Shown here in pieces: positions 49,264 to 58,583 of a stretch of DNA of 64,000 nucleotides. A program made the position numbers and the translations under genes. The stretch is from NCBI GenBank assembly GCA_021776655.1, contig JAJFFK010000002.1, positions 1 to 64,000 on the forward strand. Direction: 5' to 3'. This stretch comes from Henriciella sp. (GTDB taxonomy: Bacteria; Pseudomonadota; Alphaproteobacteria; Caulobacterales; Hyphomonadaceae). Each line of letters starts with the position of its first letter. Positions within the stretch are counted from its first letter, which is position 1. Below the pieces are notes generated by a model. It had not been told where the DNA came from. It saw nothing but the letters and a program-made list of their open reading frames with translations, and ran no database searches.

Positions 49264-49815
49264 ATGACGGCAATACTCGACAGCCTGAAATATGAGCATA
49301 GCATGTTCCGCCGGTACCTGGATTTGTTCGATGGAGAAATGGACCGGTTTGAATCCGGACGCACGCCTGATTATGAACTTTTGGAGGCGTTGCTCGACTA
49401 CTTTCTTTCTTTTCCTGACGAGTGGCATCATCAAAAGGAAGATCTTGTTTACGACGCCCTGTCAAAGCGCTCCGCAAGTATGAAAGGGAGACTGTCGGAC
49501 CTGCGCGCAGAACATGTCCGCCTGGAGGAAGGGGTCCGCAAATTCGGCCAGCATATTGCACAGCTACGCCTTGGAAGTGATTTGCCTATGACAACAATTG
49601 TGACCGCCGGGCGCCGCTATAGCCAATTGCTTCGGCGTCACATGCTGAAAGAGGATGATGTTTTCTTCCCACTTGCGGATGAATGTCTGACGGAGGCTGA
49701 TTGGGAGGTCATTCGCAATCATGTCGAAACGGCCGAAACCGACACGGACCAGTCGGCACGGCTCACTGCCATCGCTGACATCGCAGAGCGTATTGAAGAG
49801 ATTGAGGTGGAATAG
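49264..49815 (+). CDS. Hemerythrin domain-containing protein
   Basis: HSMFRRYLDLFDGEMDRF, FPDEWHHQKEDLVYDAL, RAEHVRLEEGV, LLRRHMLKEDDVFFPLAD. Confidence 0.92.
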   Translation: MTAILDSLKYEHSMFRRYLDLFDGEMDRFESGRTPDYELLEALLDYFLSFPDEWHHQKEDLVYDALSKRSASMKGRLSDLRAEHVRLEEGVRKFGQHIAQLRLGSDLPMTTIVTAGRRYSQLLRRHMLKEDDVFFPLADECLTEADWEVIRNHVETAETDTDQSARLTAIADIAERIEEIEVE

Positions 49816-49885
49816 ATCGCCTAAGTTTGAAGCCGAGGTTTTTTGAGATCACGTGGCTTGGTGAAGTATTCGGCACGAGCGCTCC

Positions 49886-51724
49886 TCACGCCGCCTCAGC
49901 GACGAGCCGCGCGATGTCTTCGCCGTAGCGTTCGACTTTCTTCTCGCCGATGCCGGAGATCAGGCGCAGCTCGCCAGTGTCGGCTGGTCGCTCGGTTGCG
50001 ATCGCTGCCAAAGTCTTGTCATGGAAAATGACATAAGGCGGCACGCCTTTTTGCTTGGCCAGATCAACCCGCCAGCCACGTAGCGCCTCAAACAGATCGC
50101 GGTCACGGGCCGAAAGTTCAGCAAAGGCGACACTGGCCGCGCCGCTGCGTCGCGGTGTCTTGCGCTTGGTCGCTGGGTCGGTGCGCAAATGTATCGTGCG
50201 GTCGCCTTTGAACAGCGCCTTGATCGCCGCGTGATCAGGTACGACAATGACCGGCCGCATGACATCGCCGCCTTCGGCCAGCAGGCCAGAGAATAACAGC
50301 TCGTCAAACACCGCGTTCCAGCCAGCCTTGGGCAGTTCAGCGCCGATGCCATAGGTCGATTGCTGCGCCAGATCCTGATCAAACCCGTCCTTGGCCTGCC
50401 CCATCAAATGGATCAGCAAGCGCCCGCGTCCGATCTTCTGACCACAGCGCAGCACCGCCGACACCGCCATCTGGGCCCAGCGCGTCGCGTCATGCGTCTC
50501 GCCCGGTTCGCGTTGGCAATTGTCGCAGTCGCCGCAGGGTTCAGCATCGGTCTCGCCGAAATAGGCCCGCACCACAGCGCGGCGGCAACCCTCGCCATTG
50601 AGGAAGGCAAATAGCTGCCGCGTCTTGGTCACCTGCACGCGTTTGACCTCTTCGGAGGCATCGCCGTCCAGCGTCCAGGATAGCGACCGGCGCATATCTG
50701 CGGGGCCAAACAGCGCCACACCATCCGCCGGTTCGCCGTCACGCCCGGCGCGGCCAACTTCTTGCCAATAGGCCTCAATCGTCTTGGGCGGATCAGCATG
50801 CATCACGAAGCGTACATCCGGCTTGTCGACGCCCATCCCGAAGGCCACCGTCGCGCACATTACCACGCCATCTTCGAGCAGGAAGCGGCGCTGGCGAGAC
50901 GTGCGGGTCTCGGCCTCCAGTCCAGCGTGATAGGCAATCGCCGGGATGCCATGGCGCTGCAATGCTTCGGCCAGCACTTCTGTCGCTTTGCGGGTCGCGG
51001 CATAGATGATCCCGCTCTGGCCTTTGCGTGGTTTGATTAAGGCCACCAGACGATCGGTCTTGGTTCCGGCCTTGGGTTCCGCCGAGAGGGTCAGATTGGG
51101 CCGATCAAAGCTCGCGACATGCACCGCCGGATCGGTCAGCTCAAGCTGCTGCAGGATATCGGCGCGGGTGCGGTCATCCGCCGTGGCGGTCACAGCCAGG
51201 CGCGGGACGCCGGGGAAGAGCTGCTTTAACCGGCCCAGCGCGCGATAGTCGGGCCGGAAATCATGCCCCCACTGGCTGACGCAGTGGGCCTCATCAACCG
51301 CGATCAGCGACACGTTGAGCCGCGCAAGCTGGTTGGCCAACCCGCCTGCCAGCGCCTCGGGGGAGACGTAGAGTAGGTCCATCTCGCCGCGCCCAGCCGC
51401 TTGCAAGGCGGCGCTGCGATCTTCAAACGTCCGCGAGCTGTCGAGCCGCTGCGCCCGCACGCCGAGCGCTTTCAAGGCATCAACTTGATCGGCCATCAGC
51501 GCGATCAGCGGCGAGACAACAATCCCAACCCCATCACGCAGAATTGCCGGGATCTGATAGCAGAGCGATTTGCCACCGCCGGTTGGCAACACGGCGAGGC
51601 CATCGCGCCCGCCAAGCACGTCGCTCAGCACCTCTTCCTGCAGGCCGCGAAACTGCTCGAACCCATAGACCCGCTTGAGCAGGTCGCGCGCATGATCAAG
51701 GGTTGGGGTGTTAAGCATAGCCAT
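49886..51724 (-). CDS. recQ: ATP-dependent DNA helicase RecQ
   Basis: [55 protein letters not shown]-like C-terminal domain. Confidence 0.97.
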   Translation of the reverse strand: MAMLNTPTLDHARDLLKRVYGFEQFRGLQEEVLSDVLGGRDGLAVLPTGGGKSLCYQIPAILRDGVGIVVSPLIALMADQVDALKALGVRAQRLDSSRTFEDRSAALQAAGRGEMDLLYVSPEALAGGLANQLARLNVSLIAVDEAHCVSQWGHDFRPDYRALGRLKQLFPGVPRLAVTATADDRTRADILQQLELTDPAVHVASFDRPNLTLSAEPKAGTKTDRLVALIKPRKGQSGIIYAATRKATEVLAEALQRHGIPAIAYHAGLEAETRTSRQRRFLLEDGVVMCATVAFGMGVDKPDVRFVMHADPPKTIEAYWQEVGRAGRDGEPADGVALFGPADMRRSLSWTLDGDASEEVKRVQVTKTRQLFAFLNGEGCRRAVVRAYFGETDAEPCGDCDNCQREPGETHDATRWAQMAVSAVLRCGQKIGRGRLLIHLMGQAKDGFDQDLAQQSTYGIGAELPKAGWNAVFDELLFSGLLAEGGDVMRPVIVVPDHAAIKALFKGDRTIHLRTDPATKRKTPRRSGAASVAFAELSARDRDLFEALRGWRVDLAKQKGVPPYVIFHDKTLAAIATERPADTGELRLISGIGEKKVERYGEDIARLVAEAA

Positions 51725-51867
51725 GCCCGCTGTGTCAGGGGAGTCGGGACCAAGGGGCAAGGGTAATTCATCACGTTGGCCCCCGGCTATGAACCAGAAA
51801 TTAAGCTTAATCGATTAGGCAGAAACGGTAACTTTTTGAGGCGTATAAAGTCAGGGCAGCTACACTG

Positions 51868-52308
51868 ATGATGAAATATGTTTTCATTCTCGCATTTGTC
51901 GGGCTGTGTGTTTACGCCACATTCTTTGATCCTAGCGCCAAATTTGACTACGAAACGGCGAATGAGGAAGCGCGGGTCGATTGGCTGTCGGGCCAACTCA
52001 AGCGAACCGATTCCAAGATCAACCGAGCCCTCAGCTTGCAATACGGCTACTTCTCCAAAACCGAGATAACCGCAATAGAAGTTGTATCAGGGACAAGACT
52101 GCGGGCGATTTTACAAGTCGGCGATGTCACCGGTAGCTGGATGACCAGCACACAAAAGAGGGAGCTGCAGGACACATTGTGCTCGGTGTATGAAACCCTG
52201 CCGCTTGCAAGAAACAAGGTGCAGGTTCAGGCCAGACTGAAAACCAAAAAAGATACATTCTCCGGCCGCTTGTTACTCGACCCGCGCACCTGCCACATCA
52301 CCCATTAA
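51868..52308 (+). CDS. Hypothetical protein with N-terminal TM/signal segment
   Basis: MMKYVFILAFVGLCVYATFF..., ORF supported by composition only. Confidence 0.55.
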   Translation: MMKYVFILAFVGLCVYATFFDPSAKFDYETANEEARVDWLSGQLKRTDSKINRALSLQYGYFSKTEITAIEVVSGTRLRAILQVGDVTGSWMTSTQKRELQDTLCSVYETLPLARNKVQVQARLKTKKDTFSGRLLLDPRTCHITH

Positions 52309-52342
52309 GGCCCCGGAAAACCCAACCTACCCGCGTGCAGCC

Positions 52343-52753
52343 CTAGTCCCGCTTGACCAGCAGATGCGCAAGCAGAACCGCCACTGGCTTGTCGCGCTCA
52401 GCCTGCCAAGCCTCTGACCGCACGCTGGCCATGCGTCGCCCCAGCTTCACGACAGTCGCGCGTGCGTACAGGTCTTCAGCCTTGCCTTGGCGCAGGTAAT
52501 CAATCGTCGTATTGATCGTGCGGGCCGGTCTTTCTGTGTCAGACACCAGAAACAATTGCGCCATTGCGGTCATTTCCAGAAACGTCCCAATCGCGCCGCC
52601 ATGCAGCGCCTGAATGGTGAAATTGCCGATCAGTTTCTTTTGGAATGGCAATACGGCGGTCATGTCGTCACCCTTGATCTCGATGTGCATACCAAGCGTC
52701 TGGACGATTGGCACGCGCGCCAGAAAGCCCTGTAATTGTTCTGCGCGGTTCAT
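52343..52753 (-). CDS. Hotdog-fold thioesterase (PaaI-like)
   Basis: QALHGGAIGTFLEMTAMAQLF...TINTTIDYLRQGKAEDLYARATVVKLG; start moved to 52753. Confidence 0.88.
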   Translation of the reverse strand: MNRAEQLQGFLARVPIVQTLGMHIEIKGDDMTAVLPFQKKLIGNFTIQALHGGAIGTFLEMTAMAQLFLVSDTERPARTINTTIDYLRQGKAEDLYARATVVKLGRRMASVRSEAWQAERDKPVAVLLAHLLVKRD

Positions 52754-53226
52754 AGCATTGGGCTCCCGGCGGGCCGTGCCTGATTGATCGCAAACGCGCC
52801 TTGCGCTGTCGCGATCACCTTGTCGCGGGTCTCGTGATAGGCCCAGGCCCGGCAGAACGCGACGGACCGGGTCAAGTGGTAGCATTCCGCTTCGGCCTGT
52901 ATGTCGCGGTGCGGTTCGGCGGACCGCATATAATCGATCCGCAAGTCCAGCGTCGCAACAAAGTGAAACTCCTGCATCGCGGTCGAACACGCCATGCCGC
53001 AGAGATTGTCGAGCAGCGTGGTAATCACCCCGCCATGAATGACGCCGGCTTCCGGGTCACCGACCAGACCGTCAGAGAATGGCTGCGTCGCCCAGGCGTG
53101 CCCCTTCTCAATGCGCGTGACCTGAAACCCCATCGCCCGTGCCCACGGGACGATTTCGGTGGTCATCGCCATATTCTCGCGCATCATCGCGATACGGCTA
53201 TCCTGATCGGTCAAAGCATTGGTCAT
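52750..53226 (-). CDS. Hotdog-fold thioesterase (PaaI-like)
   Basis: GVIHGGVITTLLDNLCGMAC...TLDLRIDYMRSAEP; stop/start overlap with downstream paralogue. Confidence 0.88.
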   Translation of the reverse strand: MTNALTDQDSRIAMMRENMAMTTEIVPWARAMGFQVTRIEKGHAWATQPFSDGLVGDPEAGVIHGGVITTLLDNLCGMACSTAMQEFHFVATLDLRIDYMRSAEPHRDIQAEAECYHLTRSVAFCRAWAYHETRDKVIATAQGAFAINQARPAGSPML

Positions 53227-53240
53227 GAAAGTCCTGTTAA

Positions 53241-53256
53241 TTGACGTTGACGTAAA
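53241..53256. promoter_or_regulatory. LiuR-like near-palindrome TTGACGTTGACGTAAA
   Basis: TTGACGT-TG-ACGTAAA (one asymmetry) 15 bp upstream of the thioesterase operon ATG. Confidence 0.45.
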
Positions 53257-53319
53257 CGGCGATACCATCCTTGCCAAGCGTATTGAACCGCTAACCCCAC
53301 GAGAGGGTGCAAATGGCAT

Positions 53320-53538
53320 TTGATAGCAAGAATTATGGTAAGGCCTTGCATCATTGGCGATTATCAGCTGCCGTCCGACAGTGGCATGGACGAGGTGATC
53401 AAAACCGACGAAAAAGCTCATATCGGTCACTTTTATGCAGCCGCTCGTCACACAATGCAGGTCGATTTCAACACTTATGTAAGAGACCTCATGAAAGAGA
53501 TAGCGCGCGGAAAGAAACGGGCGAGACACATCGCCTGA
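53320..53538 (+). CDS. Small hypothetical protein
   Basis: ...SDSGMDEVIKTDEKAHIGHFYAAARHTMQVDFNTYVRDLMKEIARGKKRARHIA; plausible composition only. Confidence 0.3.
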   Translation: MIARIMVRPCIIGDYQLPSDSGMDEVIKTDEKAHIGHFYAAARHTMQVDFNTYVRDLMKEIARGKKRARHIA

Positions 53539-53559
53539 GCCAATATTCTGGAGCCTGAC

Positions 53560-54258
53560 ATGCGGATCATAATCATAGCACTGGCGCTTGCGGCGCTAAC
53601 CGCCTGTTCCAGCTCGAGGCCAGTGGTCTATCCATCTGGCCCAGCCATCCCGGTTGGTGGATCGCGCCCGGTCATCGAGCACACACCGCGAGCCGTACCG
53701 GCGCAAGGTCCGTTTCAACCAAATGCCACACTGTCGGTCTGCAAAGGCATCACCGTCTCCAACCGGCCAAGCACAGATGGGCAGAGCCGTGTCTACAATT
53801 TCAATCCGCTAATTGTCGTCAACAATATTGTTCTCGCTGCGGTCCCGGTCAATGATGTCTGCCTGACTTCAGGCTTCGGCCCGCGCCGGGGCAAGGTCCA
53901 CAAGGGCCTCGATCTGCAATCGCGCCCGGCCGGACCGATTTATTCGGCTGGTCCCGGCACAATTATCGAAGCCTCGGCGATCAGAGGGTTTGGCAATCAG
54001 GTTCTGATCGATCATGGCAATGGGGTTTATACGCGCTATGGCCACATGGCCTATTTCGCACCCGGTCTCGCGGTTGGACAGCGTGTCGGCTTTGGCGTTC
54101 CGCTGGGCCAGATGGGCCAGACCGGCAATGCCACAGCAGAGCATCTGCACTTTGAAATCCTGACCGGCAATTACAACACGCCGCGCAAATCCTGGGGCCT
54201 GACCCCAAATAACCCACTGTCCTTTCCGGCATGGGCGGGGGCTGGTGGGGTGAGCTAG
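53560..54258 (+). CDS. M23 family metallopeptidase, lipoprotein
   Basis: Lipobox AALTAC; SGFGPRRGKVHKGLDLQSRPAGPIYSAGPGTI, GQTGNATAEHLHFEI. Confidence 0.92.
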   Translation: MRIIIIALALAALTACSSSRPVVYPSGPAIPVGGSRPVIEHTPRAVPAQGPFQPNATLSVCKGITVSNRPSTDGQSRVYNFNPLIVVNNIVLAAVPVNDVCLTSGFGPRRGKVHKGLDLQSRPAGPIYSAGPGTIIEASAIRGFGNQVLIDHGNGVYTRYGHMAYFAPGLAVGQRVGFGVPLGQMGQTGNATAEHLHFEILTGNYNTPRKSWGLTPNNPLSFPAWAGAGGVS

Positions 54259-54261
54259 CAC

Positions 54262-54936
54262 ATGCGCGCCCTGTTCGATCCATCAACACTCGCACGGACC
54301 TATCGCGACCCGGTGGCGGTGGCGATTCTGGCGGTTGATCTTTTTCCGGTCTATGCGGTGTTGACGCTCGGCTGGGGCGCCGGGGCACTGGTCTTTCTTT
54401 ACTGGCTTGAGAACCTGGTGGTCGGTGGGTTTGCGCTGGCCCGGATGCTTGCCGCGGCGATGAAAGAGCATCCGATTGGCGCCATCGGCATGCTATTTAT
54501 CGCGCCGTTTTTCATTTTTCACTATGGCATGTTTGCCTTCGTGCACGGCATTTTCGTCAATACGTTCGCGTCTATGGGCAGCGGCGGGTCGTCTGATTTC
54601 CTGTCGCCTTTCGGCCTGGTCCGCGCAGCCCTGAACAGCGCCGCACATATGCCACTCTTCATCTGGGCAATCATCGTCTTGCAGGGCTTCCTGTTTGTGC
54701 GCGACTTTATTCTTCGCGGCGAATATCGCGAGACGACCGTCCAAAAGGAGATGATGGCACCATATGCGCGTGTGCTCGTGCTGCATATCGGCCTGTTTGC
54801 TGGCATGGGCGCAATGATTGTATTTGGTGAGCCGATGTTCGGTATTCTTGGCCTGATTGGCTTGCGGGCCGTGTGGGGCGCGGTGATGACAGTTCAGCGC
54901 CGCTACAACCTTGATCACGCCGCACAAAAAAGTTGA
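54262..54936 (+). CDS. DUF6498-like integral membrane protein
   Basis: Multiple hydrophobic segments; VFLYWLENLVVGGF...FFIFHYGMFAFVHGIFV. Confidence 0.72.
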   Translation: MRALFDPSTLARTYRDPVAVAILAVDLFPVYAVLTLGWGAGALVFLYWLENLVVGGFALARMLAAAMKEHPIGAIGMLFIAPFFIFHYGMFAFVHGIFVNTFASMGSGGSSDFLSPFGLVRAALNSAAHMPLFIWAIIVLQGFLFVRDFILRGEYRETTVQKEMMAPYARVLVLHIGLFAGMGAMIVFGEPMFGILGLIGLRAVWGAVMTVQRRYNLDHAAQKS

Positions 54937-54946
54937 CGCGGCGTCA
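54934..54946. promoter_or_regulatory. Palindrome TGACGC-G-GCGTCA upstream of tetR
   Basis: Perfect 6-bp arms around one central base. Confidence 0.45.
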
Positions 54947-54991
54947 CCAATCTGACCAGATAGGCCCCTGAATACAGTCAGGGAAGCCGCT

Positions 54992-55621
54992 ATGCCAAAA
55001 CTCGCCGAGCTTGGAATTCAGCACGGAAAACGTGCGATGGCAAAAGCCGCCAATCGCCGCTGCATTCTCGAGGCTGCGCGCGTGGTGTTTGCCCGGATTG
55101 GCTTTGACGCCGCCAATATTCGCGACATTATTCGCGAAACCCCGCTCGCCTCTGGCACGTTCTACAATTACTTCAAATCCAAGGAAGAAGTGTTCGAGGC
55201 GATTGCCGATGACAGCCTCAAACGCTTCCGCCCGCTATTGCAGAGCGTGCGCGAGAATGCCGAGGACCTGAACTCCTATCTGGTCGGCGCATATGGCGCC
55301 TATTTTCACTTTCTCGCAAATGAGAACGCGCAAGCGATCACGGATGATGCCCCGCATCTCGCGCTGATCGGTGTGCGCGTCGATACGCCTGAAATGAAGA
55401 CCATGTTCGAGGAGATCCATACCGACCTGCAACTGGTCCTGATGAAAATGGGCTATGATCAGATCGATACTGATTACCTTGCGGCGGCGGCGATCGGCAT
55501 CGCGCGGGAAATGGGCGATCATATGCTGCAGCGCCGCCCACCTGACGCCGACCACGCCGCCCGGATCGCGACCCAGATCATCATTACCAGCATTGAAGCG
55601 CTCGCCGAAGAGGGCATCTGA
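54992..55621 (+). CDS. TetR/AcrR family transcriptional regulator
   Basis: RRCILEAARVVFARIGFDAANIRDIIRETPLASGTFYNYFKSKEEVFEAI. Confidence 0.95.
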   Translation: MPKLAELGIQHGKRAMAKAANRRCILEAARVVFARIGFDAANIRDIIRETPLASGTFYNYFKSKEEVFEAIADDSLKRFRPLLQSVRENAEDLNSYLVGAYGAYFHFLANENAQAITDDAPHLALIGVRVDTPEMKTMFEEIHTDLQLVLMKMGYDQIDTDYLAAAAIGIAREMGDHMLQRRPPDADHAARIATQIIITSIEALAEEGI

Positions 55622-55648
55622 CCTAGTTAAACCCGAAAGACCGCACCG

Positions 55649-56683
55649 ATGAGCCTGCAAGCCACAATTGCCAAACTCCTGTTGAAACTCCCGGCCAGCT
55701 GGAAGGTCAAACTCTCCGGCGGCCAGCCGGTGACACTCGGCGGGCGCACGCTCGACCCGGACTTTCAGCTGATCGCCCACGGCGCCGCCAAACAGCCGCC
55801 AATGTCATCACTCGAACCGGAGGTCGCGCAAGCCACCTCAGCGCAAGGTTTGGCCATGTTCGCAGGCAAGCCGGAACCCGGCGTAAGCTGGACCGATACG
55901 ACCATTCCATCGCGCGGCGCGCACGAAGTTCCGGTCCGTATCTACCGGCCCTATGTACAGGACCCGGACGCACCGATGATGACCTACCTGCACTTTGGCG
56001 GCGGCGTGATCGGTGATCTTGAGACCTGCCACACATTCTGCCAGATCCTCGCAATGATCGTGAAATGCCCGGTCGTCTCGGTCGATTATCGCCTCGCCCC
56101 GCAGCACAAATACCCAACCGGCCTCGAAGATAGCCTCGACGCCTATGAGTGGACGCTCAAGAATGCTGGCAAATACGGCGCACCAGCTGGCCGCGCAAGT
56201 ATTGGCGGCGACAGTATGGGCGGCAATTTCAGCGCCGTCATCGCCCAGGAAATGGTGCGCGACGAGAAACCCCTGCCCGACCTGCAATTGCTGATCTATC
56301 CCGCCACCGACTTGGTCACCGATTTCCCTTCTGGCACGATTTACGCCGACACCTACCCGCTATCGAAAGACACGATGGACTGGTTCATGCAGCAATATCT
56401 GCCCGACGGGTTTGAGATGTCGAACGTGCGCCTGTCGCCGGGCCTTGAGTCGCGCCTGGAGGGCCTGCCGCCAGCGATCATCACCACGGCAGGATTTGAT
56501 CCGCTGGTCGACGATGGCGCCGCCTATGCCCGCAAGCTAGAGACCGCCGGTGTCGATGTGACCTTCAAATGCTATGACAGCCTGGCCCACGGGTTTACCG
56601 CCTTCACCGCCGTTTCCCCCGCCGCCCGCGCCGCTTGCGAGGAAATCGCTGGCATGGTCCGCGATGCCTATGCCAAGCTCTAG
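55649..56683 (+). CDS. Alpha/beta hydrolase (HSL-type esterase/lipase)
   Basis: MTYLHFGGGVIGDLETCHTFC (HGGG-like), ASIGGDSMGGNFSAVIA. Confidence 0.92.
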   Translation: MSLQATIAKLLLKLPASWKVKLSGGQPVTLGGRTLDPDFQLIAHGAAKQPPMSSLEPEVAQATSAQGLAMFAGKPEPGVSWTDTTIPSRGAHEVPVRIYRPYVQDPDAPMMTYLHFGGGVIGDLETCHTFCQILAMIVKCPVVSVDYRLAPQHKYPTGLEDSLDAYEWTLKNAGKYGAPAGRASIGGDSMGGNFSAVIAQEMVRDEKPLPDLQLLIYPATDLVTDFPSGTIYADTYPLSKDTMDWFMQQYLPDGFEMSNVRLSPGLESRLEGLPPAIITTAGFDPLVDDGAAYARKLETAGVDVTFKCYDSLAHGFTAFTAVSPAARAACEEIAGMVRDAYAKL

Positions 56684-56686
56684 CAC

Positions 56687-57661
56687 ATGAAAGCGCTGGT
56701 TTGCCACGCGCTCAGCGATGACCTGTCGGGCGTTGAACTACGCGATGTGGCGACACCCGCGCCCGGCCCCGGCGAGGTTCTGATCCGGGTCCGCGCCGCC
56801 AGCGTCAACTTCCCGGATATCCTGATCTGCCAAGGCAAATACCAACTCAGACTGGAACCGCCTTTCACCCCTGGCATGGATGCGTCAGGCGAGGTCGCGG
56901 CGCTCGGCAACGGCGTGACCGGGTTTGAGATCGGCGACGCGGTCTGCGGTGGCACGCGGTTTGGCGGCTTTGCTGAATACGCGCGGGTCGCCGCAGCCGG
57001 AGTGCGAGCCAAGCCCGACAATTTCTCACACCAGCAAGCTGCCGCCTATCCTGCTGCCTACCTCACAGCCTATGTCTCGCTGGTTCGGCGCGGCAATCTA
57101 CAGCCCGGCGAGACCCTACTCGTGCACGGCGCCAGCGGCGGGGTCGGCATGGCCGCCGTACAAGTCGGCAAAATACTCGGCGCGACCGTTATCGCGACAG
57201 GCGGCAGTGACGAAAAACTGGCGCAGGTCAAAGCCTTCGGCGCTGATCATGTCTTCAACACCACTGACGGCTTTCGCAGCCAAGTCAAAGACCTGACCGG
57301 CGGGCGCGGCGCTGACGTGATTTTTGACCCGGTCGGCGGTGACATTTTTGACGAGAGCGTGCGCTGTATCGCCTTTGATGGCCGCCTTCTGGTCATCGGC
57401 TTCACCTCTGGCCGGATCGCCAATGTCGCGACCAATATGCCGCTGATCAAAGGCTTCTCTGTGGTTGGCGTACGGGCCGGTGAATATGGCCGCCAATTCC
57501 CGGATCGCGGGGCTGAGAATATCGCAAAAATCTGGCAATGGGCCAGCGACGGCAAGACCGATCCCCACATCCACACAGTCCTGCCCCTCACCCGCGCCCT
57601 CGAAGGCTTCGCCATGCTACAAAACCGCGAAGTCGTTGGCAAAGTGGTTATCTGTCCTTGA
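56687..57661 (+). CDS. NADPH:quinone oxidoreductase family protein
   Basis: PGMDASGEVAALGNGVTGFEIGD, LVHGASGGVGMAAVQVGKILGATVIATGGS. Confidence 0.95.
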   Translation: MKALVCHALSDDLSGVELRDVATPAPGPGEVLIRVRAASVNFPDILICQGKYQLRLEPPFTPGMDASGEVAALGNGVTGFEIGDAVCGGTRFGGFAEYARVAAAGVRAKPDNFSHQQAAAYPAAYLTAYVSLVRRGNLQPGETLLVHGASGGVGMAAVQVGKILGATVIATGGSDEKLAQVKAFGADHVFNTTDGFRSQVKDLTGGRGADVIFDPVGGDIFDESVRCIAFDGRLLVIGFTSGRIANVATNMPLIKGFSVVGVRAGEYGRQFPDRGAENIAKIWQWASDGKTDPHIHTVLPLTRALEGFAMLQNREVVGKVVICP

Positions 57662-57985
57662 GTGCACTGAATCTATTCGCTGTTTTCTAGGCAGAGATGC
57701 TTCGCACCTCGTAGGGCTCGCCGGGTTTGAGGCTTGAGGCTAACTCATGGCGGGCCAAGGCCCGCCCTACTGCTTTGCTTGGCCGCAACTGATAAACCAA
57801 CTCGTAGGGTGCAATGAGCTTATGCGAATTGCACCAACCCCGCGCCCGGCTGCCGCCTCTCCTTTGCCCCGCGCTAAAACGCTGCGCGTCACGCGGGGCG
57901 AAGCAGGTTCCGTTCGCTGCGCGAACATGAACCGGGCTCAAGGCTGTTCTGTATTCGGCGTGTTTGGTCTCTGGGCTGCATTCAC

Positions 57986-58027
57986 CTTGTCATCCCGTAA
58001 TTTGCGTCAGCAAATATCCGGGATCTC
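57986..58027. repeat. REP-like hairpin, same family as 81-122
   Basis: CTTGTCATCCCGtaATTTGCgtcaGCAAATatCCGGGATCTC. Confidence 0.65.
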
Positions 58028-58058
58028 TCGCAAGGCTCCCGGTCACTGTGGCACGAGA

Positions 58059-58077
58059 CTCCGGGTCAAGCCCGGAG
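58059..58077. repeat. REP-like hairpin, TCAAG-loop family
   Basis: CTCCGGG-tcaag-CCCGGAG, perfect 7-bp stem. Confidence 0.75.
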
Positions 58078-58092
58078 CCATCGGAGATGTGA

Positions 58093-58169
58093 ACAGCCCT
58101 GAGCTTGGTTCATGGGCTGGCGAAGCCAGACCGGAACCCGCTTCGCCGAAGGCGCTTAGCGCGGGGCAA
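58093..58169. repeat. Dispersed composite repeat, copy C
   Basis: Shares acagccctgagcttggttcat and ggaacccgcttcgc..gaaggcgcttagcgcg blocks with 40753-40842. Confidence 0.7.
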
Positions 58170-58183
58170 GGTTAGAGACCTGC

Positions 58184-58223
58184 TTCATCCCGCGTGACGC
58201 ACAGCGTCTTGGCGCGGGATGAA
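58184..58223. repeat. REP-like hairpin TTCATCCCGCG...CGCGGGATGAA
   Basis: TTCATCCCGCG-tgACGC-aca-GCGTct-tgg-CGCGGGATGAA. Confidence 0.7.
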
Positions 58224-58243
58224 TAGGATGTGTCGTTTAAACC

Positions 58244-58420
58244 CTAGTGGGCCAAACGCCGGTTGCGACGTGCAGAGCGGCGCGTTAGAATGTGTTGACG
58301 CTCAGTGATCACTGCTTTGACCGTGGCCAGGCGGGACGGAACCCCTTCCATGACATTGGTTTCTGATGTTGCAGCGAAAGCTGTGGTGACGTCGGCGGTG
58401 TAATTTTCTGTATGTTTCAT
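58244..58420 (-). CDS. Candidate 58-aa small protein with Arg-rich C-terminus
   Basis: MKHTENYTADVTTAFAATSETNVMEGVPSRLATVKAVITERQHILTRRSARRNRRLAH*; AGGA 9 nt upstream of ATG; below the ORF-track length cutoff. Confidence 0.5.
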   Translation of the reverse strand: MKHTENYTADVTTAFAATSETNVMEGVPSRLATVKAVITERQHILTRRSARRNRRLAH

Positions 58421-58445
58421 TGTCTTATGTCCTGGGAGGAAAGTG

Positions 58446-58498
58446 CATTGTTTTTTTATTATGACTGCTAGATAGGTAAGCTTACTTAAAAAACAATG
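58446..58498. promoter_or_regulatory. Perfect 11-bp inverted repeat CATTGTTTTTT...AAAAAACAATG enclosing GTAAGCTTAC
   Basis: Arms 58446-58456 and 58488-58498; central palindrome 58476-58485. Confidence 0.6.
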
Positions 58499-58583
58499 AC
58501 GGCAGCGTCAGTTTTCCCATGCTATTATGCATATCTCTATTCCACCTTTGCACAGGACCGATTTTGTCGCTACGACACCGGGT

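Noticed and set aside
49095-49885. Small integrative element carrying hemerythrin
   Set aside because: Integrase, excisionase or clear att repeats were not found; only the recQ tail duplication is supported.
57747-58175. 142-aa plus ORF in the repeat nest
   Set aside because: Made almost wholly of repeat-derived sequence with no family motif or RBS.
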